From NCBI RefSeq assembly GCF_000516555.1, contig NZ_AZSJ01000004.1, positions 378,537 to 442,536 on the forward strand: DNA of 64,000 bases, given 5' to 3'. The translations under genes and the position numbers were made by a program. Shown here one piece after another: positions 27,539-36,482 of the stretch; positions within the stretch are counted from its first letter, which is position 1, and each line of letters starts with the position of its first letter. The notes beneath the pieces are model-generated. The model had not been told where the DNA came from. It did no database searches and saw only the letters and a list, made by a program, of their open reading frames with translations. This DNA comes from Afipia sp. P52-10 (GTDB lineage Bacteria; Pseudomonadota; Alphaproteobacteria; Rhizobiales; Xanthobacteraceae).

Positions 27539-28711
27539 TCACTTCTTGGTCTTGCCGGAATCCTTGACCGCCTCGAAGGTAGCGAATTCGACGTTCCACA
27601 ACTCGCCGTTCACCTTCTTCACCTCGCGGATATAGATATTCTGGACGATGTCGCGCGTCTCCGGATCGATCGAGATCGGCCCGCGCGGGCTTTCCCAGGC
27701 CATGCCCTTCATCGCCGCGATCAGCGAGTCGCCGTCCGCCTTGCCGCCGGTCTTCTTCAAGGCCTCGTAGACGAGGTGGATGCCGTCGTAGCCGCCGACC
27801 GCCATGAAGCCCGGCCGCTGGCCGAACGCCTTCTGGTAGGCGGCGACGAAATCCTTGTTCTTCTGCGAGGGGTGCGCCGCAGAATAAAGATGTGCGGTGA
27901 CGGCGCCGATCGCCGCATCGCCCATGCCGTTGAGCAGGTCGTCGTCCATCACGTCGCCCGGCCCGATCACCTTGATCCCGGTGAGCCCGCGCTCGGTGTA
28001 CTGCTTCATGAAGTTGCCGCCCTGCCCCGCCGGCACGAACACGAACATCGCGTCCGGCTTGGCGTCCTTCATCCGCTGCAGGAACGGCGCGAAGTCCGGA
28101 TTGACCAGCGGCACCTTCACCTCCTCGACCACCTCGCCGCCACCGGCGGTGAAGCGCGCCTTGAAGAAGTTCAATGCGTCGGTGCCGGGCGCATAATCGG
28201 AGACCAGCGCCGCCACCTTCTTGATGCCGTTCTTGGCCGCCCAGTCGCCGATGATCTCCGACGACTGCGCGAGCGTGAAGCTCGTGCGCACGATATAGGG
28301 CGAACGCTCGGTGATGATCGAGGTGCCGGCCGCCATGATGATCTGCGGCACCTTGGCCTGGGTCGCCAGCGGCGCCACGGCCAGCGCGGCCGGCGTCACC
28401 CCGAACCCGGCGACGATGTTGACCTTGTCGTTGACGATCAGCTCCTGCGCGAGCCGCTTGGAGTTGTCCGGCACCGCACCGTCATCCTTGACGATGACCT
28501 CGATGGTCTTGCCGGCGACGGTCGCGCCATGCTGCTGCATGTAGAGCTTGATGGCGTTGTCGATCTGCTTGCCGGTCGAGGCCTGGCCGCCGGTCAACGG
28601 CACGATCAGCCCGATCTTGACGGTGCCCTGCGCTAGCGCCGGCACGATCATCACGGACGCACACGCGGCAACGATTGCCGTCCGCGCGACGGATATCAGA
28701 GTGATTGGCAT
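27539..28711 (-). CDS. Branched-chain amino acid-type ABC substrate-binding protein, LivK
   Basis: This is a 390-residue periplasmic receptor of the Leu/Ile/Val-binding fold. The signal peptide MPITLISVARTAIVAACASV ends at about ALAQ. The mature start is GTVKIGLIVPLTGGQASTGKQ, with VAGFGVTPAALAVAPLA and KVPQIIMAAGTS following. The ATG at 28711 has GGAGGGG about eight bases upstream. The longer open frame to 28894 lacks a signal at its start. It is the first gene of the livKHMGF-SDR-metE-like series. The ligand is not readable from sequence. Confidence 0.92.
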   Translation of the reverse strand: MPITLISVARTAIVAACASVMIVPALAQGTVKIGLIVPLTGGQASTGKQIDNAIKLYMQQHGATVAGKTIEVIVKDDGAVPDNSKRLAQELIVNDKVNIVAGFGVTPAALAVAPLATQAKVPQIIMAAGTSIITERSPYIVRTSFTLAQSSEIIGDWAAKNGIKKVAALVSDYAPGTDALNFFKARFTAGGGEVVEEVKVPLVNPDFAPFLQRMKDAKPDAMFVFVPAGQGGNFMKQYTERGLTGIKVIGPGDVMDDDLLNGMGDAAIGAVTAHLYSAAHPSQKNKDFVAAYQKAFGQRPGFMAVGGYDGIHLVYEALKKTGGKADGDSLIAAMKGMAWESPRGPISIDPETRDIVQNIYIREVKKVNGELWNVEFATFEAVKDSGKTKK

Positions 28712-28953
28712 CAAACCCCTCCCCGAAATGTCTGCAAAAATTCTGGATCGACCGGCCGACGTTCCGCGGCCTTTGCCCCGATCGTAACCGAAACGAACAG
28801 CAACGACCAAGCGAATGGTGATGCCTTGCAGCTTGACGATGCAGCGCACGCGCCGATTCCGCACCCTGTCGCGCGACGACACGACGCGCGACAACCGGGC
28901 ACCAAAACGGCTCGTTCCTGCCCTGACATCGCCCCAAACCCCAGCGAATCAGA

Positions 28954-29952
28954 ATGGAGTTGCGTAAAGTAACCGGGTCCGACGCGGCAATCCGGCGTTC
29001 CTTCCGAACGTCGCGGCTGCTGCGGGGATGGGACCGGGGGGAGCGGATCTTGCGGGAAACGCTGACACGGGTGCTGCGTTCTTATCGGCTTGCTTATGGG
29101 CCCGCGCGAGGCGATGCGATCGCCGCGCAGTCTTTCATTCATGCGCGGGATCCGCATCCGCAGGTCCTTCATCCACAGCGCACGGTCGCCGGCGAGCGGC
29201 CCGTCAGCGCGCTGCGGACCGACTGCGACTTCGATCCCGACCTCTGGGATCGCGGCGCTTGCGACGGGCTCGCCACGGCGGGCATCGCGCGGGTCGTGCT
29301 GAACCGCCTGCCCGCGTCAACGGCATCGCTGTCGCCGCTGGCGGGCGCCGACGCCCCGGCCTGGCGCGCGGTGATCGCAGCGCCGCCTCATCTCGACGCT
29401 CCCATGCTTGCCAGGCTGCACGCGAGCGGCGTGCGCGGCCTTCGCTTCGCCATCGATCACCTGGACAGCGGCGGCCTCGATCCGGTGCTGAAACTCGCCG
29501 ACCGCATCGTTCCTTACGGCTGGCACATCGAACTCAACGTCGCCGCCGCCGGCGCCTATCGCGCGCTGGCGAAAGTCGAATGGAGCCTGATGCAATTCCC
29601 TCTCGCCGTCTGCGTCTCCGGCCTGTCCTGTGCGCGGCATGGCCGGGCGGCGGACGCGGCGGACATCGCACTCCTTCTCGACCTCATGCAGCTCGGCCGC
29701 TACTGGCTGAAGCTTGCGAGCGACGACCTCGCCCCCGCCCAGCTCCAGCTTTGGGACGAACCCTCACCACTTGCGAGGGCTCTTGCCGGTACGCGCAGAG
29801 ACCGGCTGGTTTGGGGCAGCGGTCCCCGGGCCGCCGAACACGGCGCCGACGGTCTGTCGGCAGGCCTTGCGGTGTTGGAGCGCTGCATGCCGCACCCGGC
29901 CGACCGCGACGCGATCCTCGTGGCCAATCCAGCCACGCTGTATGATTTCTGA
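28954..29952 (+). CDS. Degenerate amidohydrolase-like protein (pyrone-dicarboxylate lactonase type)
   Basis: This is a 332-residue protein. From residue about 85 it follows the TIM-barrel pattern of 2-pyrone-4,6-dicarboxylate lactonase relatives: GIARVVLNRLP, LARLHASGVRGLRFAIDHL, VEWSLMQFPLAVCVSGL, WGSGPRAAEHG, and the end ILVANPATLYDF (family NPARLYGF). The N-terminal HxH metal pair is not seen where it should be, and the later WGTDWPH is changed to WGSGPRA. The protein may therefore be inactive or use another chemistry. The first 80 residues are unlike the family, and the true start could lie further downstream. Confidence 0.5.
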   Translation: MELRKVTGSDAAIRRSFRTSRLLRGWDRGERILRETLTRVLRSYRLAYGPARGDAIAAQSFIHARDPHPQVLHPQRTVAGERPVSALRTDCDFDPDLWDRGACDGLATAGIARVVLNRLPASTASLSPLAGADAPAWRAVIAAPPHLDAPMLARLHASGVRGLRFAIDHLDSGGLDPVLKLADRIVPYGWHIELNVAAAGAYRALAKVEWSLMQFPLAVCVSGLSCARHGRAADAADIALLLDLMQLGRYWLKLASDDLAPAQLQLWDEPSPLARALAGTRRDRLVWGSGPRAAEHGADGLSAGLAVLERCMPHPADRDAILVANPATLYDF

Positions 29953-30073
29953 TCCGACCTCCGTTTTCCCGCCAAACCGTTTGTCGCCGTCCGGCGCTCT
30001 CGCAACCGTGTGGAACCGGACACCGCGTTCCGGGATTGGTGCAGACCAGCCACAAGAACGAGGTCCGAGAAGA

Positions 30074-30532
30074 ATGTCGCGCGGCAAACCGTCCCTCATG
30101 ATCCCCCACAACGCCTATGTGTTCGTCGGCGACGGCCGCAAGGCGCTGATCCTGCGCAATGAAGGCGACACCAAGTTTCCGAACCTGAAAACCGAACAGG
30201 TATTCGAGAACGACAATCCGCCGACGCGCGAGCAAGGGACCGACAAACCCGGCCGCGGCTTCGCCAGCGTCGGCGCGCGACGCAGCGCCATGGAAGAAGC
30301 CGACACGCATGCGATCGAGGAGCAGCGCTTCGCCAAGGGGCTCGCCGCCGAGCTCGAAACGCTGGTTCGGGAGAAGAATGTCGCTGCGCTGGTGATCGCC
30401 GCACCGCCACGAACCCTCGCCGAATTGCGCAAGTCGCTGCACGAGGAGGTCAAAAAGCGCGTCATCGCCGAAGTGGACAAGGACCTTGCCAACCAGCCGG
30501 TATACGAAATCGAAAAGGTGCTGACGGCCTGA
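30074..30532 (+). CDS. Host_attach family protein
   Basis: This 152-residue protein has the family layout: a start IPHNAYVFVGDGRKALILRN, a variable middle, then a helix FAKGLAAELETLV and AALVIAAPPRTLAELRKSLH near the end, closing with VYEIEKVLTA. The family is named after an Agrobacterium protein required for attachment to plant cells, but its biochemical role is not established. The fold resembles eRF1 domain 2. No signal peptide. The ATG at 30074 is preceded by GAGAAGA. Confidence 0.8.
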   Translation: MSRGKPSLMIPHNAYVFVGDGRKALILRNEGDTKFPNLKTEQVFENDNPPTREQGTDKPGRGFASVGARRSAMEEADTHAIEEQRFAKGLAAELETLVREKNVAALVIAAPPRTLAELRKSLHEEVKKRVIAEVDKDLANQPVYEIEKVLTA

Positions 30533-30808
30533 GGCGGGCCGAAAATTTTCCTCTCCAACCGGCGCGGCGGCATGATGTCCATGCCGCCGTTTCCGCCGAA
30601 CGTTCTGTCAGACGCGACGGCCCACCGGGCGGACCACCGGATCGCGAACACCGGTGCGACCGCTCGCAGCATGGATCATGTGCATGGGACGCGCGCGGCT
30701 TCCTCTTGCGCCGGTCCGCCGGACGCGGTTGAATCCATCCGCCTCCCGCACCGGCCAAATCAACAGCAACGATTGTGGGACAGGCCAGGAAACGCCAAAG
30801 GACCCGCC

Positions 30809-31939
30809 ATGAACGCGCCCGTCAAAGTCGACGCCTATCCGCTGCCTGCAGGCGATCTCAAGAAGCATGGCATCGCCGCACGGCAGATCGATCATCTCGA
30901 TGCGCTGATCAGGCAGCATATCGCCGAGGGCCGCTATCCGGGCGCGCAGATCGCCCTCGCCCGGCACGGCGAGCTGCTGCTGTTCCGCAGTTACGGCAAG
31001 ACGGCACAGGATGCAGCCGCCGCGGCGGCCGACGACCGCACCCTGTTCCAGATGTTCTCGCAGACCAAGGTGTTCACGTCGGCCACGGTGTGGACGCTGA
31101 TCGAGGAAGGCAAGCTGTCCTTCATGGACAAGATCGCCGACCATCTCCCCGACTTCGCCGCCCGCGGCAAGCAGGACATCACCTTGCATCAGGTGATGAG
31201 CCATACCGGCGGCTTTCCATCCGCCAACGTCTCCGAAGCGACCTGGACCGATCATGAGCTGATGCGCGAGGAGGTTTGCGACTTCTCGCTCGACTGGACG
31301 CCCGGCACGCGCATGCAATACCACCCGCGGTCGGCGCACCTCGTGCAGGCGATGGTGATCGAGGCCGTGACCGGCAAGGACTATCGCGACGCGATCCGCG
31401 AGCGTATCACCGAGCCGCTCGGCATCGCCGACGACGTCTACATCGGCGTCCCGGAAGCCCAGGACAACCGCTGCGTGATGATCTCCGGTGACGGCGAGCT
31501 GCGCGACAACCGCCGCGCCCATCGCGTTGCCGGCCTGCCGAGCGGCGGCGGCTACGGCACCGCGCGCGGCATCACCGCGCTCTACCAGATGCTGCTGAAC
31601 GGCGGCACGCTGCACGGTCGTCGCATCGTCTCGCCGCGACTGATCGCCTATGTGTCGAAGAACCATACCGGCGAGATGCCGGACGCGGCGATGGGCGGCA
31701 CGCCGATGCATCGCGGCCTTGGTCCGCACGTCCGCGGCGAGAGCGACCGCATCCGCGGCCTCGGCACGATCGGTGCGCCCAGCGTATTCGGCCATGGCGG
31801 CGCGGGCTCGTCCTACTCATGGGCCGACCCGACCAGCGGCGTCTCGTTCAGCTACATGACCAACCATTTCGCCGCCGAACCCTGGCACACGCTGCGGCTC
31901 GACCGCATCGCCAACATCGTCCACGCGGCGATCGATTGA
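30809..31939 (+). CDS. Beta-lactamase-like serine hydrolase (class C / esterase type)
   Basis: This is a 376-residue protein of the serine beta-lactamase-like superfamily. The S-x-x-K motif is SQTK at 84-87. The YxN position is replaced by YHPRS in TRMQYHPRSAHLVQ. SHTGGF and the late HGGAGSSYSW (in place of KTG) are as in EstB-type esterases. No export signal is present, which argues for a cytosolic esterase or amidase and not an antibiotic-resistance enzyme. The ATG at 30809 follows AAAGGA. It lies 71 bases before a CaiB-type CoA-transferase on the same strand, so the two may act in one catabolic route. Confidence 0.85.
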   Translation: MNAPVKVDAYPLPAGDLKKHGIAARQIDHLDALIRQHIAEGRYPGAQIALARHGELLLFRSYGKTAQDAAAAAADDRTLFQMFSQTKVFTSATVWTLIEEGKLSFMDKIADHLPDFAARGKQDITLHQVMSHTGGFPSANVSEATWTDHELMREEVCDFSLDWTPGTRMQYHPRSAHLVQAMVIEAVTGKDYRDAIRERITEPLGIADDVYIGVPEAQDNRCVMISGDGELRDNRRAHRVAGLPSGGGYGTARGITALYQMLLNGGTLHGRRIVSPRLIAYVSKNHTGEMPDAAMGGTPMHRGLGPHVRGESDRIRGLGTIGAPSVFGHGGAGSSYSWADPTSGVSFSYMTNHFAAEPWHTLRLDRIANIVHAAID

Positions 31940-32010
31940 TATCTACGCCGGTCCGGCGTCAGGGCGCGCCGGACCGAAATACTTTTTGAAAGGCTCTCGG
32001 AGAAACTGCC

Positions 32011-33252
32011 ATGAACAAACCAGAAGTCATCGCCAGCGCAGCCGGTCCGCGCGATGCGGCGTGGGGACCGTCAGCCAAAGGCGATGGCCCGCTGTGGCAG
32101 ATCAAAGTGCTCGACCTCACCCATGCGCGCGCCGGTCCGACCTGCGTGCGCCAGCTCACCGACTGGGGCGCACGCGCGATCAAGATCGAGCAGCCGACCG
32201 GTGGCGACGATGTCGCGACCGGCGACCGGCACGGCTTCGACTTTCAGAACCTGCACCGCAACAAGCGCAGCCTGACGCTGAACCTGAAGGACAAGGACGG
32301 GCTCGCGATCTTCAAGGAGCTGGCGAAGGAAGCCGACGTGATCGTCGAGAACTTCCGCCCGGCGGTGAAGGATCGCCTCGGCATCGACTACGAGACCATC
32401 CGCAAGCTCAACCCGCGCATCGTCTATGCGAGCCTCTCCGGCTTCGGCGACACCGGCCCCTATCGTGACCGCCCCGGCGTCGACCAGATCGCCCAGGGCA
32501 TGGGCGGGCTGATGTCGATCACCGGCCTGCCGGGACAGGGCCCGGTGCGCGTCGGCATTCCGATCTGCGATCTCACCGCCGGCATCTTCCTCGCGCAGGC
32601 GGTGCTGATGGCGCTGTATGAGCGCGAGCGCTCCGGCGAAGGCCAGTGGGTCAAGACCTCGCTGCTGACGGCGATCATCCAGATGCTCGACTTCCAGGCG
32701 ACGCGCTGGCTGATCGGCAACGAGGTGCCGCCGCAGGCCGGCAACGATCATCCGACCGGCATCCCGACCGGCGTGTTCAAGACAAAGGATGGCCACATCA
32801 ACATCGCCGCTTCCGGCAACAAGCTGTTCGTGCGGCTCGCCGACGCGCTCGGCCGGCCCGAATGGAAGACCGACCCGGTGTGGTCGAAAGCCGAAGGACG
32901 CCGCAAGAACAAGGAGAAAATGAACGCGTTGATCGATGAGGTGACGGTGACGCGCACATCGGAGGAGTGGGTTAACCTGCTCAACGAGGCGGGCGTGCCG
33001 TGCGGGCCGATCTATTCGATCGACCAGATGTTCGCCGATCCGCAGGTGAAGCAGCTCGGCCAGGTGAAGCCGGTGAAGCATCACGCGCTGAACGAGATCA
33101 ACGTGGTCGGCCAGGCCGCAACCATGTCGCGCACGCCCTCATCGATCCGCCTCGCGGCGCCGGACGCCGGCGAGCACACGCAGGCCGTGCTCGAGGTGCT
33201 GGGCTTCGACAAGAACAGGATCGCGGAATTGAAGACACGCGACGTGGTTTAG
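32011..33252 (+). CDS. CaiB/BaiF family CoA-transferase
   Basis: This 413-residue family III CoA-transferase moves CoA between carboxylic acids through an aspartyl-CoA anhydride. The N-terminal Rossmann-like part contains IKVLDLTHARAGPTCVRQL and IKIEQPTGGDD. The nucleophile is predicted to be D158 in RPGVDQIAQGMGGLMSITG. The C-terminal part NAIIDEV-like NALIDEVTVTRTSEEWVNLL and GVPCGPIYSIDQ is typical. The ATG at 32011 has CTCGGAG about ten bases upstream. Substrates are not predictable. Confidence 0.92.
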   Translation: MNKPEVIASAAGPRDAAWGPSAKGDGPLWQIKVLDLTHARAGPTCVRQLTDWGARAIKIEQPTGGDDVATGDRHGFDFQNLHRNKRSLTLNLKDKDGLAIFKELAKEADVIVENFRPAVKDRLGIDYETIRKLNPRIVYASLSGFGDTGPYRDRPGVDQIAQGMGGLMSITGLPGQGPVRVGIPICDLTAGIFLAQAVLMALYERERSGEGQWVKTSLLTAIIQMLDFQATRWLIGNEVPPQAGNDHPTGIPTGVFKTKDGHINIAASGNKLFVRLADALGRPEWKTDPVWSKAEGRRKNKEKMNALIDEVTVTRTSEEWVNLLNEAGVPCGPIYSIDQMFADPQVKQLGQVKPVKHHALNEINVVGQAATMSRTPSSIRLAAPDAGEHTQAVLEVLGFDKNRIAELKTRDVV

Positions 33253-33327
33253 CGCTTGCTGAGCCACACGCCTTAACTGATCCCGGTGTTTGACCGATCC
33301 AGGTGTTGTATCGGCATGCTTGCTGTT

Positions 33328-33347
33328 GTCCCCGCGCAGGCGGGGAC
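33328..33347. repeat. GTCCCCGC-gcag-GCGGGGAC palindrome
   Basis: A perfect eight-base inverted repeat between the CaiB and HemD-like genes, in a setting (TTGTCCCCGC..GGGGACGAC) I recall as an interspersed palindrome. It may double as a terminator of the CoA-transferase transcript. Confidence 0.55.
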
Positions 33348-33463
33348 GACGCTGAAAATGGGACCAATCTTCAACCTGGACCGACACGCTCAAAACGTTC
33401 AACATCGCGGCCGTTGCCGTCGTCTTCGCCCAACCGTCGTCTTGTAGGACAGCCGCCATATCC

Positions 33464-34312
33464 ATGCCCGAGAAACTGACCGGCTATCGCATCCTGATTC
33501 TGGAAACGCGCGAGGAGGCGCAGTTCTCGCGGCTGCTGAAGGATCAAGGCGCCGACGTGATGCAGTGCCCGATGTTCACCATCAAGGACGCGCCGGATCC
33601 CGCGCCGGTCGAGGCCTGGATCAAGCGCTTCATCGACCAGCCCTGCGACGATCTCGTGCTGACGACCGGCGAAGGCCTGCGGCGGATCATGACGGTGGTG
33701 CGCAAGCGCGACCTCGAACAACCGTTCATTGCCGCCCTGGCCCGCACGCGGACACTTGCGCGCGGGCCGAAGCCCGGCCGGGCGTTGCGCGAACTCGGTC
33801 TGGAAGCGCAGGTGACGACGGAGAAGCCGACCTCGGAGGGCATCGTCGAGACGCTCGCCAAGCTCGATCTTGCAGGCCATCGGCTGGCGCTGCAGCTCTA
33901 TCCGGAACGCGATCACTCCGCGCTGATCAAGGCCATCACGGCGCGCGGCGCGACCGTCGATCCCGTGCTGCCCTACATCTATGACAGCCAGGCTGCAGAG
34001 GCGCACATCGTCAACGCCATCGAGGAGATGGCGGCGGGTCGCGTCGATGCGATCGCACTGACGAGTTCCGGCCAGGTGCGGCGGCTGGTGGATGCCGCCA
34101 AGGCGAACCGCCTGGAAGCGCGGTTGCGCGAGGCGATGGCAAACACCCCCGTCGCCTCGATCGGTCCCGTCGTCTCGGAGGAACTGACGGCGTTCGGCTT
34201 CAAGACCGACATCGCGCCGGACAATGAGGCCTTCTTCATGCGTCCGCTGATCGCGGCGATGGCGTCGAGCCTCGCGCAGTCGGCGCCGCGTAACCGCTCC
34301 GTCGGCAAGTAA
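33464..34312 (+). CDS. Uroporphyrinogen-III synthase family protein (HemD-like)
   Basis: This 282-residue protein matches the HEM4 fold: YRILILETREEAQFSRLLKDQGADVMQCP at the start, DDLVLTTGEGLRRIM, RTLARGPKPGRALRELGLEA, ALQLYPERDHSALIKAITARGATVD, DAIALTSSGQVRRLVDAA, and SIGPVVSEELTAFGFK. HemD closes hydroxymethylbilane into uroporphyrinogen III, the branch point of haem, sirohaem and cobalamin. It is not next to hemC, so it may be a paralogue used with a respiratory or sirohaem system. The ATG at 33464 fits. Confidence 0.85.
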   Translation: MPEKLTGYRILILETREEAQFSRLLKDQGADVMQCPMFTIKDAPDPAPVEAWIKRFIDQPCDDLVLTTGEGLRRIMTVVRKRDLEQPFIAALARTRTLARGPKPGRALRELGLEAQVTTEKPTSEGIVETLAKLDLAGHRLALQLYPERDHSALIKAITARGATVDPVLPYIYDSQAAEAHIVNAIEEMAAGRVDAIALTSSGQVRRLVDAAKANRLEARLREAMANTPVASIGPVVSEELTAFGFKTDIAPDNEAFFMRPLIAAMASSLAQSAPRNRSVGK

Positions 34313-34480
34313 CGCGGACGCCAAGTCGCCCCGCTTCTGCCGGGCTGGAATCGGCAGCGCCGCCGCACGCCGCAATGGACCGTCCCGCGGCACAATCATC
34401 CATGCATAGGCCGTCTGCCGCTTCCGCGGGGTGCAACCGGTGCTACCGCCTTCACCTGCACGCGGCCGCACGCTATCAAC

Positions 34481-34494
34481 CGGAAACGTTTCCG
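34481..34494. promoter_or_regulatory. Palindrome CGGAAACGTTTCCG before the alpha/beta hydrolase gene
   Basis: A perfect 14-base palindrome 22 bases before the ATG at 34517. A 13-base match (CGGAAACGTTTCC) is at 47913-47925 before a Bug receptor gene. The central CG and AAACGTTT core resemble LacI-family operators. No LacI gene is in the window. Confidence 0.5.
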
Positions 34495-34516
34495 TCCCGC
34501 GAAGTGCCGCCTGCCC

Positions 34517-35458
34517 ATGACCGTTGCCGATCTCCAAGACAAATCCCTCGCCTCGCTGCAGATCAAGGATCATCCGACCGTCGCCGAATGGGATGCGAAG
34601 GCGGAGCGGATCGAGACGCCGCTGCGCAAGGGCCGGATCGTCTGGCGCAAATGGGGCTCCGGCACGCCGCTGTTCTTCTTCCATGGCGGTTCGGGCTCCT
34701 GGACCCATTGGATCCGGACGATTCCGGAATTGTCGAAGCATTACGCCGTCTATGCGGTGGACCTGCCGGGCATGGGCGATTCCGATCCGTTTCTCGGCGC
34801 CGACCTCGACCTGCTCCCGGGCGAAACCGCCGACATCCGCGACCCGCTCGATCCTGCCTGGCAGCCGCCGCCGATCCAGATGCCAGCGCTGGCGCGCATC
34901 CTCGCCGGCGCGATCGAAACGATCGTGCCGAGCGAACAGATCAACCTGGTGGGCTTCTCGTTCGGCGGCATGACGGCTGCGAACGTCGCCGCCCGCATCC
35001 CGCACAAGATCCGCCGCCTGGTGCTGACGGGCGCAGCCGGTCTGGTGCCGCGCACGCCGACGATGCGACCGCTCGCCACCTGGCGCTTCGCCAAGACCGA
35101 GGCCGAGCTCGAACAGGTGCAGCGGCAGAACGTCGGCATCCTGATGTTGCACAACGAAGCTTCGATCGACGACCTCGCGGTCAACATCCAGATGCGCAAT
35201 GGCATGCGTACGCTGTCGCGCAAACCGCCGCGCCACCTCACCACCATCCCGGCGCTGGAGCAGGCCAAGCCGAGCCTGGCGGCGATCTGGGGCCGCCACG
35301 ATTCGGTATCCGCTTGGAAGATCGACGAAATCCGCGCCATGTTTCTGAAGATCGACCCGGCCTGCCAATTCCACGTCGTCGAGGATGGCGGACATTGGGT
35401 CGCGTATGAAAGCGCTGCCGAGTTCAATAAGGTGCTGCTTGAGATGCTGCGCCGCTGA
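34517..35458 (+). CDS. Alpha/beta hydrolase
   Basis: This is a 313-residue cytosolic hydrolase. The oxyanion-hole motif HGGSGSWTHW is at about 56-65, the nucleophile elbow GFSFGGM at about 151-157, a late acidic residue in WGRHDS at about 261, and the catalytic histidine in DGGHWVAY near the end. The lid region between them is basic and alanine-rich. Substrate unknown, and similar proteins cleave C-C bonds or esters of aromatic catabolites. A palindromic site lies just upstream. Confidence 0.88.
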   Translation: MTVADLQDKSLASLQIKDHPTVAEWDAKAERIETPLRKGRIVWRKWGSGTPLFFFHGGSGSWTHWIRTIPELSKHYAVYAVDLPGMGDSDPFLGADLDLLPGETADIRDPLDPAWQPPPIQMPALARILAGAIETIVPSEQINLVGFSFGGMTAANVAARIPHKIRRLVLTGAAGLVPRTPTMRPLATWRFAKTEAELEQVQRQNVGILMLHNEASIDDLAVNIQMRNGMRTLSRKPPRHLTTIPALEQAKPSLAAIWGRHDSVSAWKIDEIRAMFLKIDPACQFHVVEDGGHWVAYESAAEFNKVLLEMLRR

Positions 35459-35494
35459 CGGCGCGCATCGTCTTCACGCCAGAGTTCGCCTATC

Positions 35495-36211
35495 GTGTTC
35501 ATCGTCTCGCTGCGCCGGACCGGGAATGCCTCGCAGCGGCGGAAGCCCGCTTATGCGACCTGGACGCTGATCGCCCTGACGATCGCCGTCTACCTGCTGC
35601 AGGCCTCGCTCGGCGACAACGAGGCGTCCGAACTGATGCTGCGGTTCGGGGTGACGCCGGAGATCGTCAACGGCGGCGAGCGCCCTTATGGCGGCTTTCC
35701 GGTCTGGCTGACACCGCTGACCGCGCTGTTCCTGCACGGAAGCTGGGATCACCTCACCGGGAACATGCTCTACCTCTGGATGTTCGGCGACGACGTCGAG
35801 GACGCGCTCGGGCCGCTGCGGTTCGTGCTGCTCTATCTCCTCAGCGGCATCTGCGGCGCGATCGGCTACGTCGTTCTCGACGGTGGGGCAACGCTGCCGC
35901 TGCTGGGCGCCTCCGGCTGCGTCGCTGGCGTCGTCGCCGCCTACCTGATGCTGAAGCCCTGCGAGGGCGTGCATCTGGCCCTGCCCCGATTCGATGTCCA
36001 TCTCTCCACGTCCTGGGCCGTGGGCAGTTGGGGACTGCTGCAGCTCTTCCAGGTTCTCTGGCATCGCGAGGATGAAGCCTTCGCCATGCTGGCCCACGGC
36101 GGCGGACTGCTCGGCGGCGCGGCCGCCTTCATCCTCTTGAGCCCACGCGGCCTGAAACTGTTCCAGTGCCTCTCCGCGCGCAACGACCGGCCGCCGGACA
36201 CCGCGGCCTGA
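35495..36211 (+). CDS. Rhomboid family intramembrane serine protease
   Basis: This is a 238-residue inner-membrane protease with six hydrophobic segments. The conserved motif HGSWDHLTGNMLYLWMFG is at about 81-98, the catalytic serine S140 in LLGASGCVAG (GxSG), and the catalytic histidine H201 in AHGGGLLGG. GASGC has a cysteine where alanine is common. Rhomboids cut membrane proteins within or near their helices, and the substrate here is unknown. The start is a GTG at 35495, read as MFIVSLRR. It follows the hydrolase gene after 36 bases. Confidence 0.9.
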   Translation: MFIVSLRRTGNASQRRKPAYATWTLIALTIAVYLLQASLGDNEASELMLRFGVTPEIVNGGERPYGGFPVWLTPLTALFLHGSWDHLTGNMLYLWMFGDDVEDALGPLRFVLLYLLSGICGAIGYVVLDGGATLPLLGASGCVAGVVAAYLMLKPCEGVHLALPRFDVHLSTSWAVGSWGLLQLFQVLWHREDEAFAMLAHGGGLLGGAAAFILLSPRGLKLFQCLSARNDRPPDTAA

Positions 36212-36261
36212 CGCGGCCTTCCCGTTCGAGCGGACGCCAGTCCGCCGCAAGGTCCGCTTGC

Positions 36262-36279
36262 GATCTTTTCCGCAAGATC
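36262..36279. promoter_or_regulatory. Inverted repeat GATCTT-n6-AAGATC
   Basis: A perfect six-base inverted repeat in the 271-base gap between the rhomboid and RND genes. It could be an operator for the efflux genes or a weak terminator of the rhomboid gene. No regulator gene is adjacent. Confidence 0.25.
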
Positions 36280-36482
36280 AGCCGGTTTTCTTGATATTAT
36301 GCTGCGATAGTGAAGTGGGCGGGCCACAGTCTGGCGCCATTCTGGCAGGAACGATCCACAGACGGGTTTCCGCAAAGTGACCGTCATGATATTGCAACGC
36401 ACCCCGTTCGGGTGAGTTTTGGCGCAGCATCACCGCGCCCGCAATCGATCGCACAAGCGATTACTTCGGCAGGCATTTTGCA

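Noticed and set aside
30809-31939. Antibiotic-resistance beta-lactamase
   Set aside because: There is no export signal, and the YxN and KTG motifs are replaced by YHP and HGG, as in esterases of the superfamily.
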